From contig NZ_FCOA02000009.1 of assembly GCF_001544875.2 (NCBI RefSeq), forward strand, positions 124,001 through 188,000: 64,000 nt of DNA. Direction: 5' to 3'. This document shows, in pieces, positions 26,613 to 34,098 of this stretch. Numbering within the stretch: the first letter of the stretch is position 1; each line of letters opens with the position of its first letter. Origin of the DNA: Caballeronia hypogeia (lineage in GTDB: Bacteria; Pseudomonadota; Gammaproteobacteria; Burkholderiales; Burkholderiaceae). The notes under the pieces were generated by a model. It ran no database searches. It was given only the letters and a program-made list of their open reading frames with translations, and was not told the DNA's origin. The position numbers and the translations under genes are program-made.

Positions 26613-27929
26613 GTGGATTCCATCGCCGCCCCGCGCGACGCAGCGCTCGACGACACCCAGATCTACCGAAAGGTGTTCTGGCGTTTCGTGCCGCTGTTCG
26701 TCGCGTGTTTCGTGTTCTCGTATCTCGACCGCATCAACATCAGCTTCGCGAAGCTGCAGATGCAAAGCGAACTCGGCTTCTCCGACGCGATGTACGGCTT
26801 CGGCGCGAGCGTGTTTTTCGTCGGCTATTTTCTGTTCGAGGTGCCGAGCAACATCGTCCTGCATCGCGTCGGGGCGAAGCGCTGGATCGCGCGCATCATG
26901 ATTACGTGGGGCATTGCGTCGGCGTGCATGATGTTCGTTCGCACCGACACGTGGTTCTACGTGCTGCGCTTTCTGATCGGCGCGCTGGAAGCGGGCTTCG
27001 TGCCCGGTGCGCTGTATTTCTTCACGAAGTGGTTTCCGTCGTCGCGGCGCGGGCGCATCAACTCGTTTTTCATGGCGTCGATCGCGCTGTGCGGGATCAT
27101 CGGCAGCCCGCTGTCCGGCGCGATCATGAAGTTCTGCGACGGCTTGCACGGCATGCCCGGCTGGCAGTGGCTCTTTCTGCTCGAAGGCATTCCCTCGGTG
27201 CTGCTCGGCTTCGTCGTACTCGCGTTCGTCGATGACGACGTCGATCACGCGAAATGGCTCGACGCCGATGAGAAGCGCGCGCTGAAAGCACAACTCGCGC
27301 GCGATCCAAAAGTCGGCGAAGTGCATTCGCTCAGGGCCGCGTTCAGCGAGCCCGTCACGCTCGTGATGGCGCTGATCTATCTGTTCCTCGCAATGGGCAT
27401 CTACGGTCTCGTCTTCTGGATGCCGCAGCTCGTCAAGACCGCCGGCACGAGCGATCCGTTCATGATCGGCCTGATCTCGATGCTGCCGTACGCGGTCGCG
27501 GGTATCGGCATGATCCTGATCGGCAAGCATTCGGACAAAACCGGCGAGCGGCGTTATCACCTTGGCGCATGTGCGCTCGCGGGAACGATCGGTTACGTGC
27601 TGTGTGGCTTCTTTCCGGGCAACACCGTGATGCTCGTGGTCGGCCTGACGATCGCGGCGACCGGCATCATCACCTCGCTCGGCCTGTTCTGGATTTTGCC
27701 GACGCGCTTTCTCACCGGCATCGCGGCGGCGAGCGGCATTGCGCTGATCAACTCGGTCGGGCAGTTCGGCGGCATCATCAGCCCGTACATGGTAGGCAAG
27801 GTCAAGACCATGACCGGCAGCGCGACGCCGGGCCTCTACGCGATCGCGTTCGCGTGCCTGCTCGGCGCGATGCTGATCGTCTGGGGCTTGCCGCGCCGGC
27901 TGTACTTCAGGGAAAGCGGCAGCGAGTGA
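26613..27929 (+). CDS. MFS transporter, anion:cation symporter (ACS) family
   Basis: 438-residue carrier with 12 membrane helices, of the ACS family that imports sugar acids such as galactonate, glucarate or phthalate. Motifs are SYLDRINISFAKLQM in helix 1 and VLHRVGAKRWIARIMITWG in the first cytoplasmic loop. GTG start at 26613 with a strong AAAGGAG site 7 bases before. It is third in the hydrolase-SDR-MFS operon, so it likely imports the sugar acid that these enzymes degrade (inference). The short repeat just before the ribosome site may affect its translation. Confidence 0.92.
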   Translation: MDSIAAPRDAALDDTQIYRKVFWRFVPLFVACFVFSYLDRINISFAKLQMQSELGFSDAMYGFGASVFFVGYFLFEVPSNIVLHRVGAKRWIARIMITWGIASACMMFVRTDTWFYVLRFLIGALEAGFVPGALYFFTKWFPSSRRGRINSFFMASIALCGIIGSPLSGAIMKFCDGLHGMPGWQWLFLLEGIPSVLLGFVVLAFVDDDVDHAKWLDADEKRALKAQLARDPKVGEVHSLRAAFSEPVTLVMALIYLFLAMGIYGLVFWMPQLVKTAGTSDPFMIGLISMLPYAVAGIGMILIGKHSDKTGERRYHLGACALAGTIGYVLCGFFPGNTVMLVVGLTIAATGIITSLGLFWILPTRFLTGIAAASGIALINSVGQFGGIISPYMVGKVKTMTGSATPGLYAIAFACLLGAMLIVWGLPRRLYFRESGSE

Positions 27930-27935
27930 GGCGTT

Positions 27936-28910
27936 TCAGTGCCCCGGGCCGCCCTTCCGGGCGGCCTTGTGCGCGTACATCTTGCTGTCGCTCAAGGCGA
28001 GCAGATCGATTACCGACGCATGCCGCGCCGCTTCGAACTGCGTCTGCCCGACGCTGAAGCGAATCCGATAGCCGCGCGCCGATTCCGCATCGAATTCGGC
28101 GAGCGCATCCCGCAGGCGTTCGAGCGCGCGGCGCGTTTCGTCTTCGCGGGCGTCGGTCAGCAGCGCGACGAATTCGTCGCCGCCCAGACGGCCGATTACA
28201 TCGCTTTCGCGCAGCGCGTCGCGCAACGCGGCCGCGAAGGTCTTGAGCGCACGGTCGCCCTCGGCGTGGCCGAAAGTGTCGTTGATGCGCTTGAAGTCAT
28301 CCAGATCGAAGAACAGCAGCGTTGCGTCGCGGCTCATGCGCTTGCAGACATTGAGCGCGTGTTGCGCGAGCGCCTCGAAGCCGCGGCGATTGGCGATCAG
28401 CGTCAGCTCGTCGACGGTCGCGAGCTCGATCGCGGCGATCTCCTGCTCGGCGATATGCGCAAGGTCGCGCAACAGGCCGCGCTGCTCGGCGTCGAGTTCG
28501 CGCGGGCGCGTGTCGATGAGGCAGAGCGTGCCCAGCTTGGTGCCATTGGGCACCGTGAGCGGCTGGCCCGCGTAGAAGCGAATGCCGGGATCGCCCGTGA
28601 CGAGCGGGTTGTCGTGAAAGCGCACGTCGGCGCGGGCGTCGGGGATCATGAAGACGTCTTCGTGCATGATCGCGTGACCGCAGAAGGAGATGTCGCGCGT
28701 GGTCTCCTGCACGCCCAGACCCGCGCACGATTTGAACCATTGCCGGTTCTCGTCGATGAGGCTCACCAGCGCGATCGGCACGTCGAACAGGCGGCGCGCG
28801 AGCCGCGTCAGCCGGTCGAAGCGTTCTTCGGCGGGCGTGTCGAGGATTCTCAGCGTGCGCAGCGTGGCCAGGCGGGCGGGTTCGTTCTCGGGTATGGGTG
28901 CGGCGAGCAT
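27936..28910 (-). CDS. GAF-GGDEF diguanylate cyclase
   Basis: 324-residue protein without membrane spans. An N-terminal GAF domain (about 25-160) has the typical FCGHAIMHEDVFMIPDA and FYAGQPL elements. The C-terminal GGDEF domain (about 165-320) has an intact GGDEF motif at 243-247 and an upstream RxxD inhibitory site (RESD, 234-237), so it is expected to make c-di-GMP under product inhibition. The start MLAAPIPENEP at 28910 is preferred; a GTG or ATG 9 codons upstream is also possible. It converges with the MFS gene. The GAF ligand is unknown. Confidence 0.92.
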   Translation of the reverse strand: MLAAPIPENEPARLATLRTLRILDTPAEERFDRLTRLARRLFDVPIALVSLIDENRQWFKSCAGLGVQETTRDISFCGHAIMHEDVFMIPDARADVRFHDNPLVTGDPGIRFYAGQPLTVPNGTKLGTLCLIDTRPRELDAEQRGLLRDLAHIAEQEIAAIELATVDELTLIANRRGFEALAQHALNVCKRMSRDATLLFFDLDDFKRINDTFGHAEGDRALKTFAAALRDALRESDVIGRLGGDEFVALLTDAREDETRRALERLRDALAEFDAESARGYRIRFSVGQTQFEAARHASVIDLLALSDSKMYAHKAARKGGPGH

Positions 28911-29146
28911 GTGTTTACGTGTCCGGTTCGTGACCACCAGATCATATTTTCCGACAATTGCGCGCTGGAGTCAGCCGCTCATGGCGCACGCGCTATCATG
29001 CCGAAGGTCTGCGGCCCTTTGTCACTGCAAATTCCTCGCACGCCCGGCGCTCGAACGGGTCCGACGCATTCGGCGCGATTTGCAGAAGCTTGCGGCCACA
29101 TCGCATGAGCCGACGATCCCATTCACCCGATCCGCCCGGAGCGCCG

Positions 29147-30241
29147 ATGAAATTCAAGCTGGACTGGACCATCATTACCCCGATTGTCGCGCTCGTCGTG
29201 CTCGCCGCGAGCGCGCTGATCCAGAGCGGCGTGATCGTCGTGCTCGCGGCCATCGCGCTCGCGTTCGCCGTGTTCGCGGCGGTTCATCACGCGGAAGTGG
29301 TCGCCCATCGCGTCGGCGAGCCGTTCGGCACGCTGGTGCTCGCGATCGCCGTCACCGTGATCGAGGTCGCGCTGATCGTCTCCGTGATGCTCTCCGGCGG
29401 TCCGGAGAAAGCCGGCCTGCCACGCGACACCGTATTCGCCGCGATCATGATCTGCAGCGGGGCGATCGTCGGCTTATGTCTTCTGGTCGGCGGCATCCGC
29501 CATCATGTACAGAATTTTCAGCTGCAGGGCGCGAGCGCCGCGCTCGCGATCCTGTGCGCGCTTTCCGTGCTCACCATGGTCTTGCCGAACTTCACGAGCA
29601 CGGTGGTCGGTCCCGCGCTTTCCAACTCGCAGCTGATCTTCGTCGGCGTGGTCTCGCTCGTGCTGTACGTGACCTTCGTGTTCGTGCAGACGATCCGCCA
29701 TCGCGATTATTTCCTGCCGCCGACGCCGGAAGTCGCCGCCGGCGCCGCCGAGGAAGAGGACGCGCCGCACGCCGCGCCGCCGACCAGCCGCGAGGCGTGG
29801 GTGGCGCTCGCCTTTCTGCTGTTGTCGCTGGTATCGGTGGTCGGGCTGGCCAAGCTGCTGTCGCCGGCGGTCGAGGCGGGCGTCGCGGCGGCGGGCGCGC
29901 CCGAAGCCGTGGTCGGCATCGTGATCGCCGCGCTCGTGCTGCTGCCGGAAGGTCTCGCGGCGCTGCGCGCGGCGCGGCTGAATCGCCTGCAGACGAGCCT
30001 GAATCTCGCGCTCGGCTCGGCGCTCGCGAGTATCGGCTTGACGATTCCGACGGTCGCGGTGGTCTCCATCGTCATCCATCAGCCGATTTCGCTCGGCCTC
30101 GCGCCGAAGGAAATCACCATGCTGGCGCTTACGCTGCTGGTGTCCGTCATCACGCTCGGCACGGGCCGCTCGACGGTGCTGCAAGGCGTCGTGCATCTCG
30201 TGATCTTCGCGGCTTTCCTGTTCCTTTCGGTCGTGCCTTGA
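29147..30241 (+). CDS. chaA: Calcium:proton antiporter (ChaA family)
   Basis: 364-residue membrane protein of the CaCA superfamily, similar to E. coli ChaA, exporting Ca2+ or Na+/K+ against protons at high pH. The two alpha repeats are visible: LAIAVTVIEVALIVSVML in the first half and VIAALVLLPEGLAALRAARL in the second, with the acidic residues that bind the ion. A cytoplasmic, acidic loop (GAAEEEDAPHAAP) separates the halves. The ATG at 29147 has GGAG upstream; an alternative in-frame ATG at 29105 would add 14 residues. Confidence 0.9.
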   Translation: MKFKLDWTIITPIVALVVLAASALIQSGVIVVLAAIALAFAVFAAVHHAEVVAHRVGEPFGTLVLAIAVTVIEVALIVSVMLSGGPEKAGLPRDTVFAAIMICSGAIVGLCLLVGGIRHHVQNFQLQGASAALAILCALSVLTMVLPNFTSTVVGPALSNSQLIFVGVVSLVLYVTFVFVQTIRHRDYFLPPTPEVAAGAAEEEDAPHAAPPTSREAWVALAFLLLSLVSVVGLAKLLSPAVEAGVAAAGAPEAVVGIVIAALVLLPEGLAALRAARLNRLQTSLNLALGSALASIGLTIPTVAVVSIVIHQPISLGLAPKEITMLALTLLVSVITLGTGRSTVLQGVVHLVIFAAFLFLSVVP

Positions 30242-30358
30242 CGAACGTCGCGCGCCGAACCGTGTGATTTTGTTACCATTCCCGGTTTTTCGCGCGGCCG
30301 TGCGCGACGTTTCAGCGTTTCATCGAAAGCGTTACATCGAAAGTCCCGAAGGAAAAGC

Positions 30359-31147
30359 ATGTCATTCAAGAAGTCCGCATCGCTCGCGATGCTTGCGGCG
30401 CTCGCCGCCGTTTCGTTGTCCACGCAAGCCAAGGAGATCACGCAAATCCGCTTCGCCGTCGATCCTTCCTATCCGCCGTTCGAATCCAAGCAGGCCGACG
30501 GCAAGCTCGCCGGCTTCGATATCGACCTGGGCAACGCGCTCTGCACGCAGATGAAGGTCAAGTGCGTGTGGGTCGAGAACAATTTCGACGGCATGATTCC
30601 CGGCCTGAAGGCGCGCAAGTTCGACGCCGTGCTGTCCGACATGGGCATCACCGAAGAGCGCCTGAAGCAGATCGATTTCACCGATCCGCTCTATGACACG
30701 CACACGCAACTGGTCGCGCGCGCGGGCTCCGGCCTGCTGCCGACGCCGCAATCGCTCAAAGGCAAGCGCGTCGGCGTCGAGCAGGGCACGGTGCAGGAGC
30801 GTTACGCGAAAGTGAAGTGGGAGCCGCAGGGCGTCACGGTCGTCGCCTACGGCGATCAGGAGCAGGTCGAGTCGGACCTCGTCGCGGGCCGCATCGACGC
30901 GATGTTCACCGACGCCGCGCAGGCCGCCATCGGCTTTCTGAAGAAGCCGCAGGGCAAGCCGTTCGCGCTGGTCGGTCCGATCGTCGAGGACCGCGCGATT
31001 ATCGGCCCGGGCACGGCGATCGGCTTGCGCAAGGGTGACGCCGATCTCAAAAACGGCCTGAACAGCGCGTTCGCCGAAATCAAGAAGAACGGCACGTTCA
31101 AGCGCATCATGGCGAAGTACTTCGAGACCGATATCTCGATCCAGTGA
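30359..31147 (+). CDS. Periplasmic amino-acid-binding protein (HisJ/ArgT type)
   Basis: 262-residue solute-binding protein of the polar amino-acid ABC class, with a signal peptide (about residues 1-24, ending QAKE). The mature start QIRFAVDPSYPPFESKQADG and the GFDIDLGNALCTQMKVKC segment resemble lysine/arginine/ornithine-binding proteins. Asp in DIDLG contacts the amino group of ligands. No permease or ATPase genes follow. Instead, a deacylase gene starts 75 bases later, so the partner transporter must be elsewhere. The AAGGAAAAGC site precedes the ATG. Confidence 0.9.
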   Translation: MSFKKSASLAMLAALAAVSLSTQAKEITQIRFAVDPSYPPFESKQADGKLAGFDIDLGNALCTQMKVKCVWVENNFDGMIPGLKARKFDAVLSDMGITEERLKQIDFTDPLYDTHTQLVARAGSGLLPTPQSLKGKRVGVEQGTVQERYAKVKWEPQGVTVVAYGDQEQVESDLVAGRIDAMFTDAAQAAIGFLKKPQGKPFALVGPIVEDRAIIGPGTAIGLRKGDADLKNGLNSAFAEIKKNGTFKRIMAKYFETDISIQ

Positions 31148-31221
31148 TCGCCGTCTGACGCGTTTCCTCCGAAAAGGCATCGCTCGCGATGCCTTTTCTT
31201 TTCCACGAGAGATTTTCGAAG

Positions 31222-32346
31222 ATGCAGGTTCAGCATCATCCGCTGCTCGGCGTGTCGCTCGGCACGGCGCGCGCGATTACGAGCTACCGGTTCGGTCCGG
31301 ACCATGATCCTGCCGCGCCCAAGGTCTATATCCAGGCGTCGCTGCACGCCGACGAGCTGCCCGGCATGGTCGTCGCGTGGATGCTCAGGCGGCGTCTGGC
31401 CGAACTCGAAGCGGCGGGGCGGCTGGCCGCGCGCATCGTGCTCGTGCCGGCGGCGAATCCTGCCGGCCTGAATCAGCACTGGTTCGGCACGCAGATGGGC
31501 CGCTTCGACATGGCCTCGGGCCAGGACTTCAACCGGCGCTTTCCGGAGCTCGGGCCCGAACTGGCGATGCAACTGAAGGACCGGTTCAACGACGACGAAG
31601 CGCACAACGCCCGCCTGATCCGTGCAGCGCTGGCCGAAACGCTCGCGACGCGCCGACCCGCGACAGAACTCGAATCGCAGCGTCTCGAACTGATGAAGCT
31701 CGCGTGCGACGCCGATCTCGTCATGGATCTGCATTGCGACTGGGAAGCGGTCGTGCATCTCTACACGACGCCCGAGGCCTGGGACCGCATCGAGCCGCTC
31801 GCGCGCTATCTCGGCAGCGAGGCGCAGTTGCTCGCGGATGTCTCGGGCGGCGAGCCCTTCGACGAGGCGTGCGCGGCGGCGTGGCGTTATCTGCGTGGCG
31901 CATTCGGCGAGCGCGTGCCGATTCCGCTGGGCGTGACGCCCGTCACGCTGGAGTTGCGCGGCGTGCGCGACGTGTCGCACGAACTGGCTGCGCGCGACGC
32001 GCAGGCGCTCATCGACTATCTGACGCACGCGGGCATGATTTCCGGCGAAGCGCCGCCAGCGCCGCCGCTGCGTCATCCCGCGACGCCGCTCGCGGGCTGC
32101 GAATACGTGCACGCGCCGTTGTCGGGCGTGATCCTGCATCGGCGTGAAATCGGCGAAACGGTGCGTGCGGGCGATGTCATCGCCGAGGTGCTCGATCCGC
32201 TCGAGGACCGGCTCGTGCCGCTCGTCGCGCAGACCGAAGGCGTGCTGTACGCGCGCCACTGGACGCGGTTCGCGACGGCCGGCATGCTCGTCGCGCGAAT
32301 CGCGGGCCGCGAAGCCGCGCGCACCGGCGATCTGCTCGTGCCCTGA
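31222..32346 (+). CDS. Succinylglutamate desuccinylase/aspartoacylase family protein (M14-like)
   Basis: 374-residue predicted zinc-dependent deacylase or carboxypeptidase. The HxxE zinc motif is in QASLHADELPGMVV, and the third ligand is probably in VMDLHCDWEAVVHLYT. The C-terminal part contains a biotinyl-like barrel (YVHAPLSGVILHRREIGETV), found in this subgroup. It would remove an acyl group from an amino-acid derivative. Position just after an amino-acid-binding protein fits uptake and deacylation of an acylated amino acid (inference). Start at 31222 (MQVQHHPLLGVSLG) is preferred over 31189. Confidence 0.83.
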   Translation: MQVQHHPLLGVSLGTARAITSYRFGPDHDPAAPKVYIQASLHADELPGMVVAWMLRRRLAELEAAGRLAARIVLVPAANPAGLNQHWFGTQMGRFDMASGQDFNRRFPELGPELAMQLKDRFNDDEAHNARLIRAALAETLATRRPATELESQRLELMKLACDADLVMDLHCDWEAVVHLYTTPEAWDRIEPLARYLGSEAQLLADVSGGEPFDEACAAAWRYLRGAFGERVPIPLGVTPVTLELRGVRDVSHELAARDAQALIDYLTHAGMISGEAPPAPPLRHPATPLAGCEYVHAPLSGVILHRREIGETVRAGDVIAEVLDPLEDRLVPLVAQTEGVLYARHWTRFATAGMLVARIAGREAARTGDLLVP

Positions 32347-32406
32347 GAGCGCGGCCGACGGTTACCATAGGTTCGGCAAGCCCCAAGTCCAGGAGAACGA
32401 CAAAAC

Positions 32407-32871
32407 ATGCTGAAGAACATCGATCCGCTGCTCAACGCCGACATCCTCCACGCCCTCTGCGCGATGGGCCACGGCGACGAAGTCGTGATCTGCGACGCCA
32501 ACTTTCCCGCCGATTCCGTCGCGCGTCAGACCGTCCTCGGCCGCGTGCTGCGCCTCGACGGCGTGAGTTCGCCGCGCGCCGTGCGGGCCGTGCTGTCGGT
32601 GCTGCCGCTCGATACGTTCGTGGATCATCCGGCTGAGCGCATGCAAGTCGTCGGCGATGCGGCCGCGCTTCCCGCCGTCCAGCGCGAGGCCCAGCATGAG
32701 GTCGATGCCGCCGAGGGGCGCGCCGTGCCGTTCGCATCGGTCGAGCGATTCGCGTTCTACGCCCGGGCAAAACAGGCGTATTGCGTGATCGCGACCGGTG
32801 AGACGCGCGGGTACGGTTGCTTCATCTTCAAAAAAGGGGTTCAGCTCGCGCCTGACGCGCCGCAAAATTGA
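32407..32871 (+). CDS. fucU: RbsD/FucU family mutarotase
   Basis: 154-residue protein of the RbsD/FucU family that interconverts anomers of fucose or ribose. The N-terminal signature MLKNIDPLLNADILHALCAM and the catalytic MGHGDEVVICDANFP (His in MGHGD) are characteristic of FucU rather than RbsD. The C-terminal segment AKQAYCVIATGETRGYGCFI closes the fold. It is a single gene with an AGGAG site. The sugar-acid operon at 25-28 kb is nearby, which would suit deoxy-sugar use, but the two are not in one transcript. Confidence 0.88.
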   Translation: MLKNIDPLLNADILHALCAMGHGDEVVICDANFPADSVARQTVLGRVLRLDGVSSPRAVRAVLSVLPLDTFVDHPAERMQVVGDAAALPAVQREAQHEVDAAEGRAVPFASVERFAFYARAKQAYCVIATGETRGYGCFIFKKGVQLAPDAPQN

Positions 32872-32882
32872 CCAATCGACCT

Positions 32883-32894
32883 AGGGAATACCCT
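32883..32894. promoter_or_regulatory. AGGG-N4-CCCT element, upstream copy
   Basis: Inverted repeat AGGGAATACCCT, about 20 bases upstream of the -35 box of the next small gene. Second copy at 32943-32957. Confidence 0.45.
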
Positions 32895-32914
32895 GTTGCA
32901 TTTTTGAGAAGTTG

Positions 32915-32942
32915 TTGCAATGCAGCGAGAAAGGCGTATAGT
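32915..32942 (+). promoter_or_regulatory. Promoter of the 49-residue protein gene
   Basis: TTGCAA (32915-32920), 16-base spacer, TATAGT (32937-32942). Transcription would start near 32949, about 32 bases before the ATG at 32981. Confidence 0.65.
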
Positions 32943-32957
32943 TAGGGTTATCCCCTA
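32943..32957. promoter_or_regulatory. TAGGG-N5-CCCTA element over the start site
   Basis: Perfect 5-5-5 inverted repeat placed at about -6 to +9 of the predicted start, a position typical for a repressor operator. Confidence 0.5.
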
Positions 32958-32980
32958 GCTACTTTCCCTGAGAGATGCAC

Positions 32981-33130
32981 ATGAAAACCACTGCTCAACA
33001 ATCCCTGGTCGTTTCGTTCGGTTCCTGGCTGCGCGCGGCAAAGGCTGCGGTGCGTCGTGAGTGGAATCGTGCGCTGCAACTGCATCTGCAGAACTGCGAG
33101 ATCCTCGTCGAATCGTATCGCCGCAAGTAA
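32981..33130 (+). CDS. Small basic protein, 49 residues, unknown function
   Basis: A 49-residue, arginine-rich protein, MKTTAQQSLVVSFGSWLRAA at the start and ESYRRK at the end. I do not recognise the family with confidence; the size and composition recall DUF1127-like small proteins, but their signature motif is not seen. Support for a real gene: a good promoter (32915-32942) with flanking inverted repeats, an AGAGA purine site before the ATG, no other gene in the space, and a strong terminator beginning 39 bases after the stop. Predicted mainly alpha-helical and amphipathic. It was too short for ordinary gene detection. Confidence 0.7.
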   Translation: MKTTAQQSLVVSFGSWLRAAKAAVRREWNRALQLHLQNCEILVESYRRK

Positions 33131-33169
33131 GCGAAACGCGAGAGCATCCCGGTCAGCAAGCATCACAGC

Positions 33170-33212
33170 AACGCCCCGGAAGCGAAAAGGCTTCCGGGGC
33201 GTTGTCGTTTTT
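33170..33212 (+). terminator. Strong terminator after the 49-residue protein gene
   Basis: 14-base perfect stem AACGCCCCGGAAGC/GCTTCCGGGGCGTT with a short loop (gaaaag), followed by TGTCGTTTTT. Confidence 0.9.
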
Positions 33213-33226
33213 GCCTTTGAAGAGCC

Positions 33227-33254
33227 TTGACATGCAACCAAATGGTTGCATAAT
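33227..33254 (+). promoter_or_regulatory. arsR promoter with operator inside the spacer
   Basis: TTGACA (33227-33232), 16-base spacer and CATAAT (33249-33254). The spacer holds a perfect 8-2-8 inverted repeat TGCAACCA-AA-TGGTTGCA (33233-33250). Start would fall at about 33261, on the ATG itself. Confidence 0.8.
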
Positions 33255-33260
33255 GAGTCC

Positions 33261-33584
33261 ATGGATGACGATTCGGTTTTCCGCGCGCTCGCGGATGGAA
33301 GCCGCAGGCAACTGCTCGACCGGCTGCACACAGTCAACGGCCAGACGCTCGCGGATCTGTGCGACGGGCTTGGCATGACGCGTCAGGCGGTATCGAAGCA
33401 TCTGGCCGTGCTCGAGGCCGCGAATCTCGTGTCGACTCAGCGGCACGGCCGCGAGAAGCGTCATTTTCTCAATCCGGTGCCGATTCACGACATCGCGCAA
33501 CGCTGGATCAGCAAGTTCGAGTATCCGCGTCTGGATGCGCTGGCCGATCTCAAACGCACGCTAGAAGGAGACGATCATGAGTAG
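33261..33584 (+). CDS. ArsR family transcriptional repressor
   Basis: 107-residue ArsR/SmtB-fold repressor with a winged helix-turn-helix (FRALADGSRRQLLDRL, then TRQAVSKHLAVLEAANLVST). It lacks the ELCVCD-type metal-binding cysteine motif, so it is probably of the kind that works with an SRPBCC partner (as in the SdpR/YdeI-like groups). The ATG at 33261 is preferred; it coincides with the predicted transcription start, which makes a leaderless mRNA likely. The gene overlaps the SRPBCC gene by 8 bases. Autorepression through the palindrome in its promoter is expected (inference). Confidence 0.92.
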   Translation: MDDDSVFRALADGSRRQLLDRLHTVNGQTLADLCDGLGMTRQAVSKHLAVLEAANLVSTQRHGREKRHFLNPVPIHDIAQRWISKFEYPRLDALADLKRTLEGDDHE

Positions 33585-34014
33585 CGACACTTTCGTGTAT
33601 GTCACTTACATCCGCACGACGCCCGAGAAGTTGTGGGACGCGCTGACGAATCCGGAATTCGTCAGGCGTTACTGGTTCGGAATGCACCAGGAGTCCGACT
33701 GGAAGGTCGGGTCGGCGTGGAAGATGCTGTTTTCGGACGGACGGGTTGCGGATTCCGGCGAAGTGCTCGAAGCGGAGCCGGGCAAGCGCCTCGTGCTGAA
33801 ATGGCGCAACGAATTCCGCGACGATCTGAAGGACGAAGGCTGGTCGCGCTGCACCTACGAGATCGAAACGCATGCCGAAGCGGTGAAGCTCACCGTCACG
33901 CACGTGAGCGAGGGCAGGAAGTTCATCGAGGCCGTGTCGGGCGGCTGGCCCAAGATTCTGTCGAATCTCAAGTCGCTGCTGGAGACGGGCGCCGTCGCGT
34001 TCACGACGAAATAG
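33577..34014 (+). CDS. SRPBCC/AHSA1 family protein
   Basis: 145-residue START-like (AHSA1) fold protein. The N-terminus MSSDTFVYVTYIRTTPEKLW and the later NPEFVRRYWFGM are typical of the family. The hydrophobic cavity could bind a small ligand. It overlaps the arsR stop (ATGA-like, 8 bases) and has an AGAAGGAGA site inside arsR, so it is the second gene of a two-gene operon. ArsR-SRPBCC pairs are common, and the SRPBCC protein may act as ligand sensor or detoxifier; this is inference. A bidirectional terminator follows 12 bases after the stop. Confidence 0.9.
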   Translation: MSSDTFVYVTYIRTTPEKLWDALTNPEFVRRYWFGMHQESDWKVGSAWKMLFSDGRVADSGEVLEAEPGKRLVLKWRNEFRDDLKDEGWSRCTYEIETHAEAVKLTVTHVSEGRKFIEAVSGGWPKILSNLKSLLETGAVAFTTK

Positions 34015-34026
34015 CACCGCCAAACG

Positions 34027-34064
34027 AAACGGCGCGCTGTCCTCATCGGACAGCGCGCCGTTTT
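34027..34064. terminator. Bidirectional terminator
   Basis: 16-base perfect stem AAACGGCGCGCTGTCC/GGACAGCGCGCCGTTT with a 5-base loop and T runs on both strands. It serves the arsR operon and the purine permease gene. Confidence 0.9.
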
Positions 34065-34098
34065 CGTTTCAGACGATGTCAGACGATGCAAGCGGCGA

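Noticed and set aside
33261..33584. Arsenic-resistance assignment of the ArsR protein.
   Set aside because: No metal-binding cysteine motif, and no ars genes nearby; the partner is an SRPBCC protein.
34069..34088. Tandem TCAGACGATG duplication after the bidirectional terminator.
   Set aside because: Only two 10-base copies in non-coding DNA; probably slippage without function.
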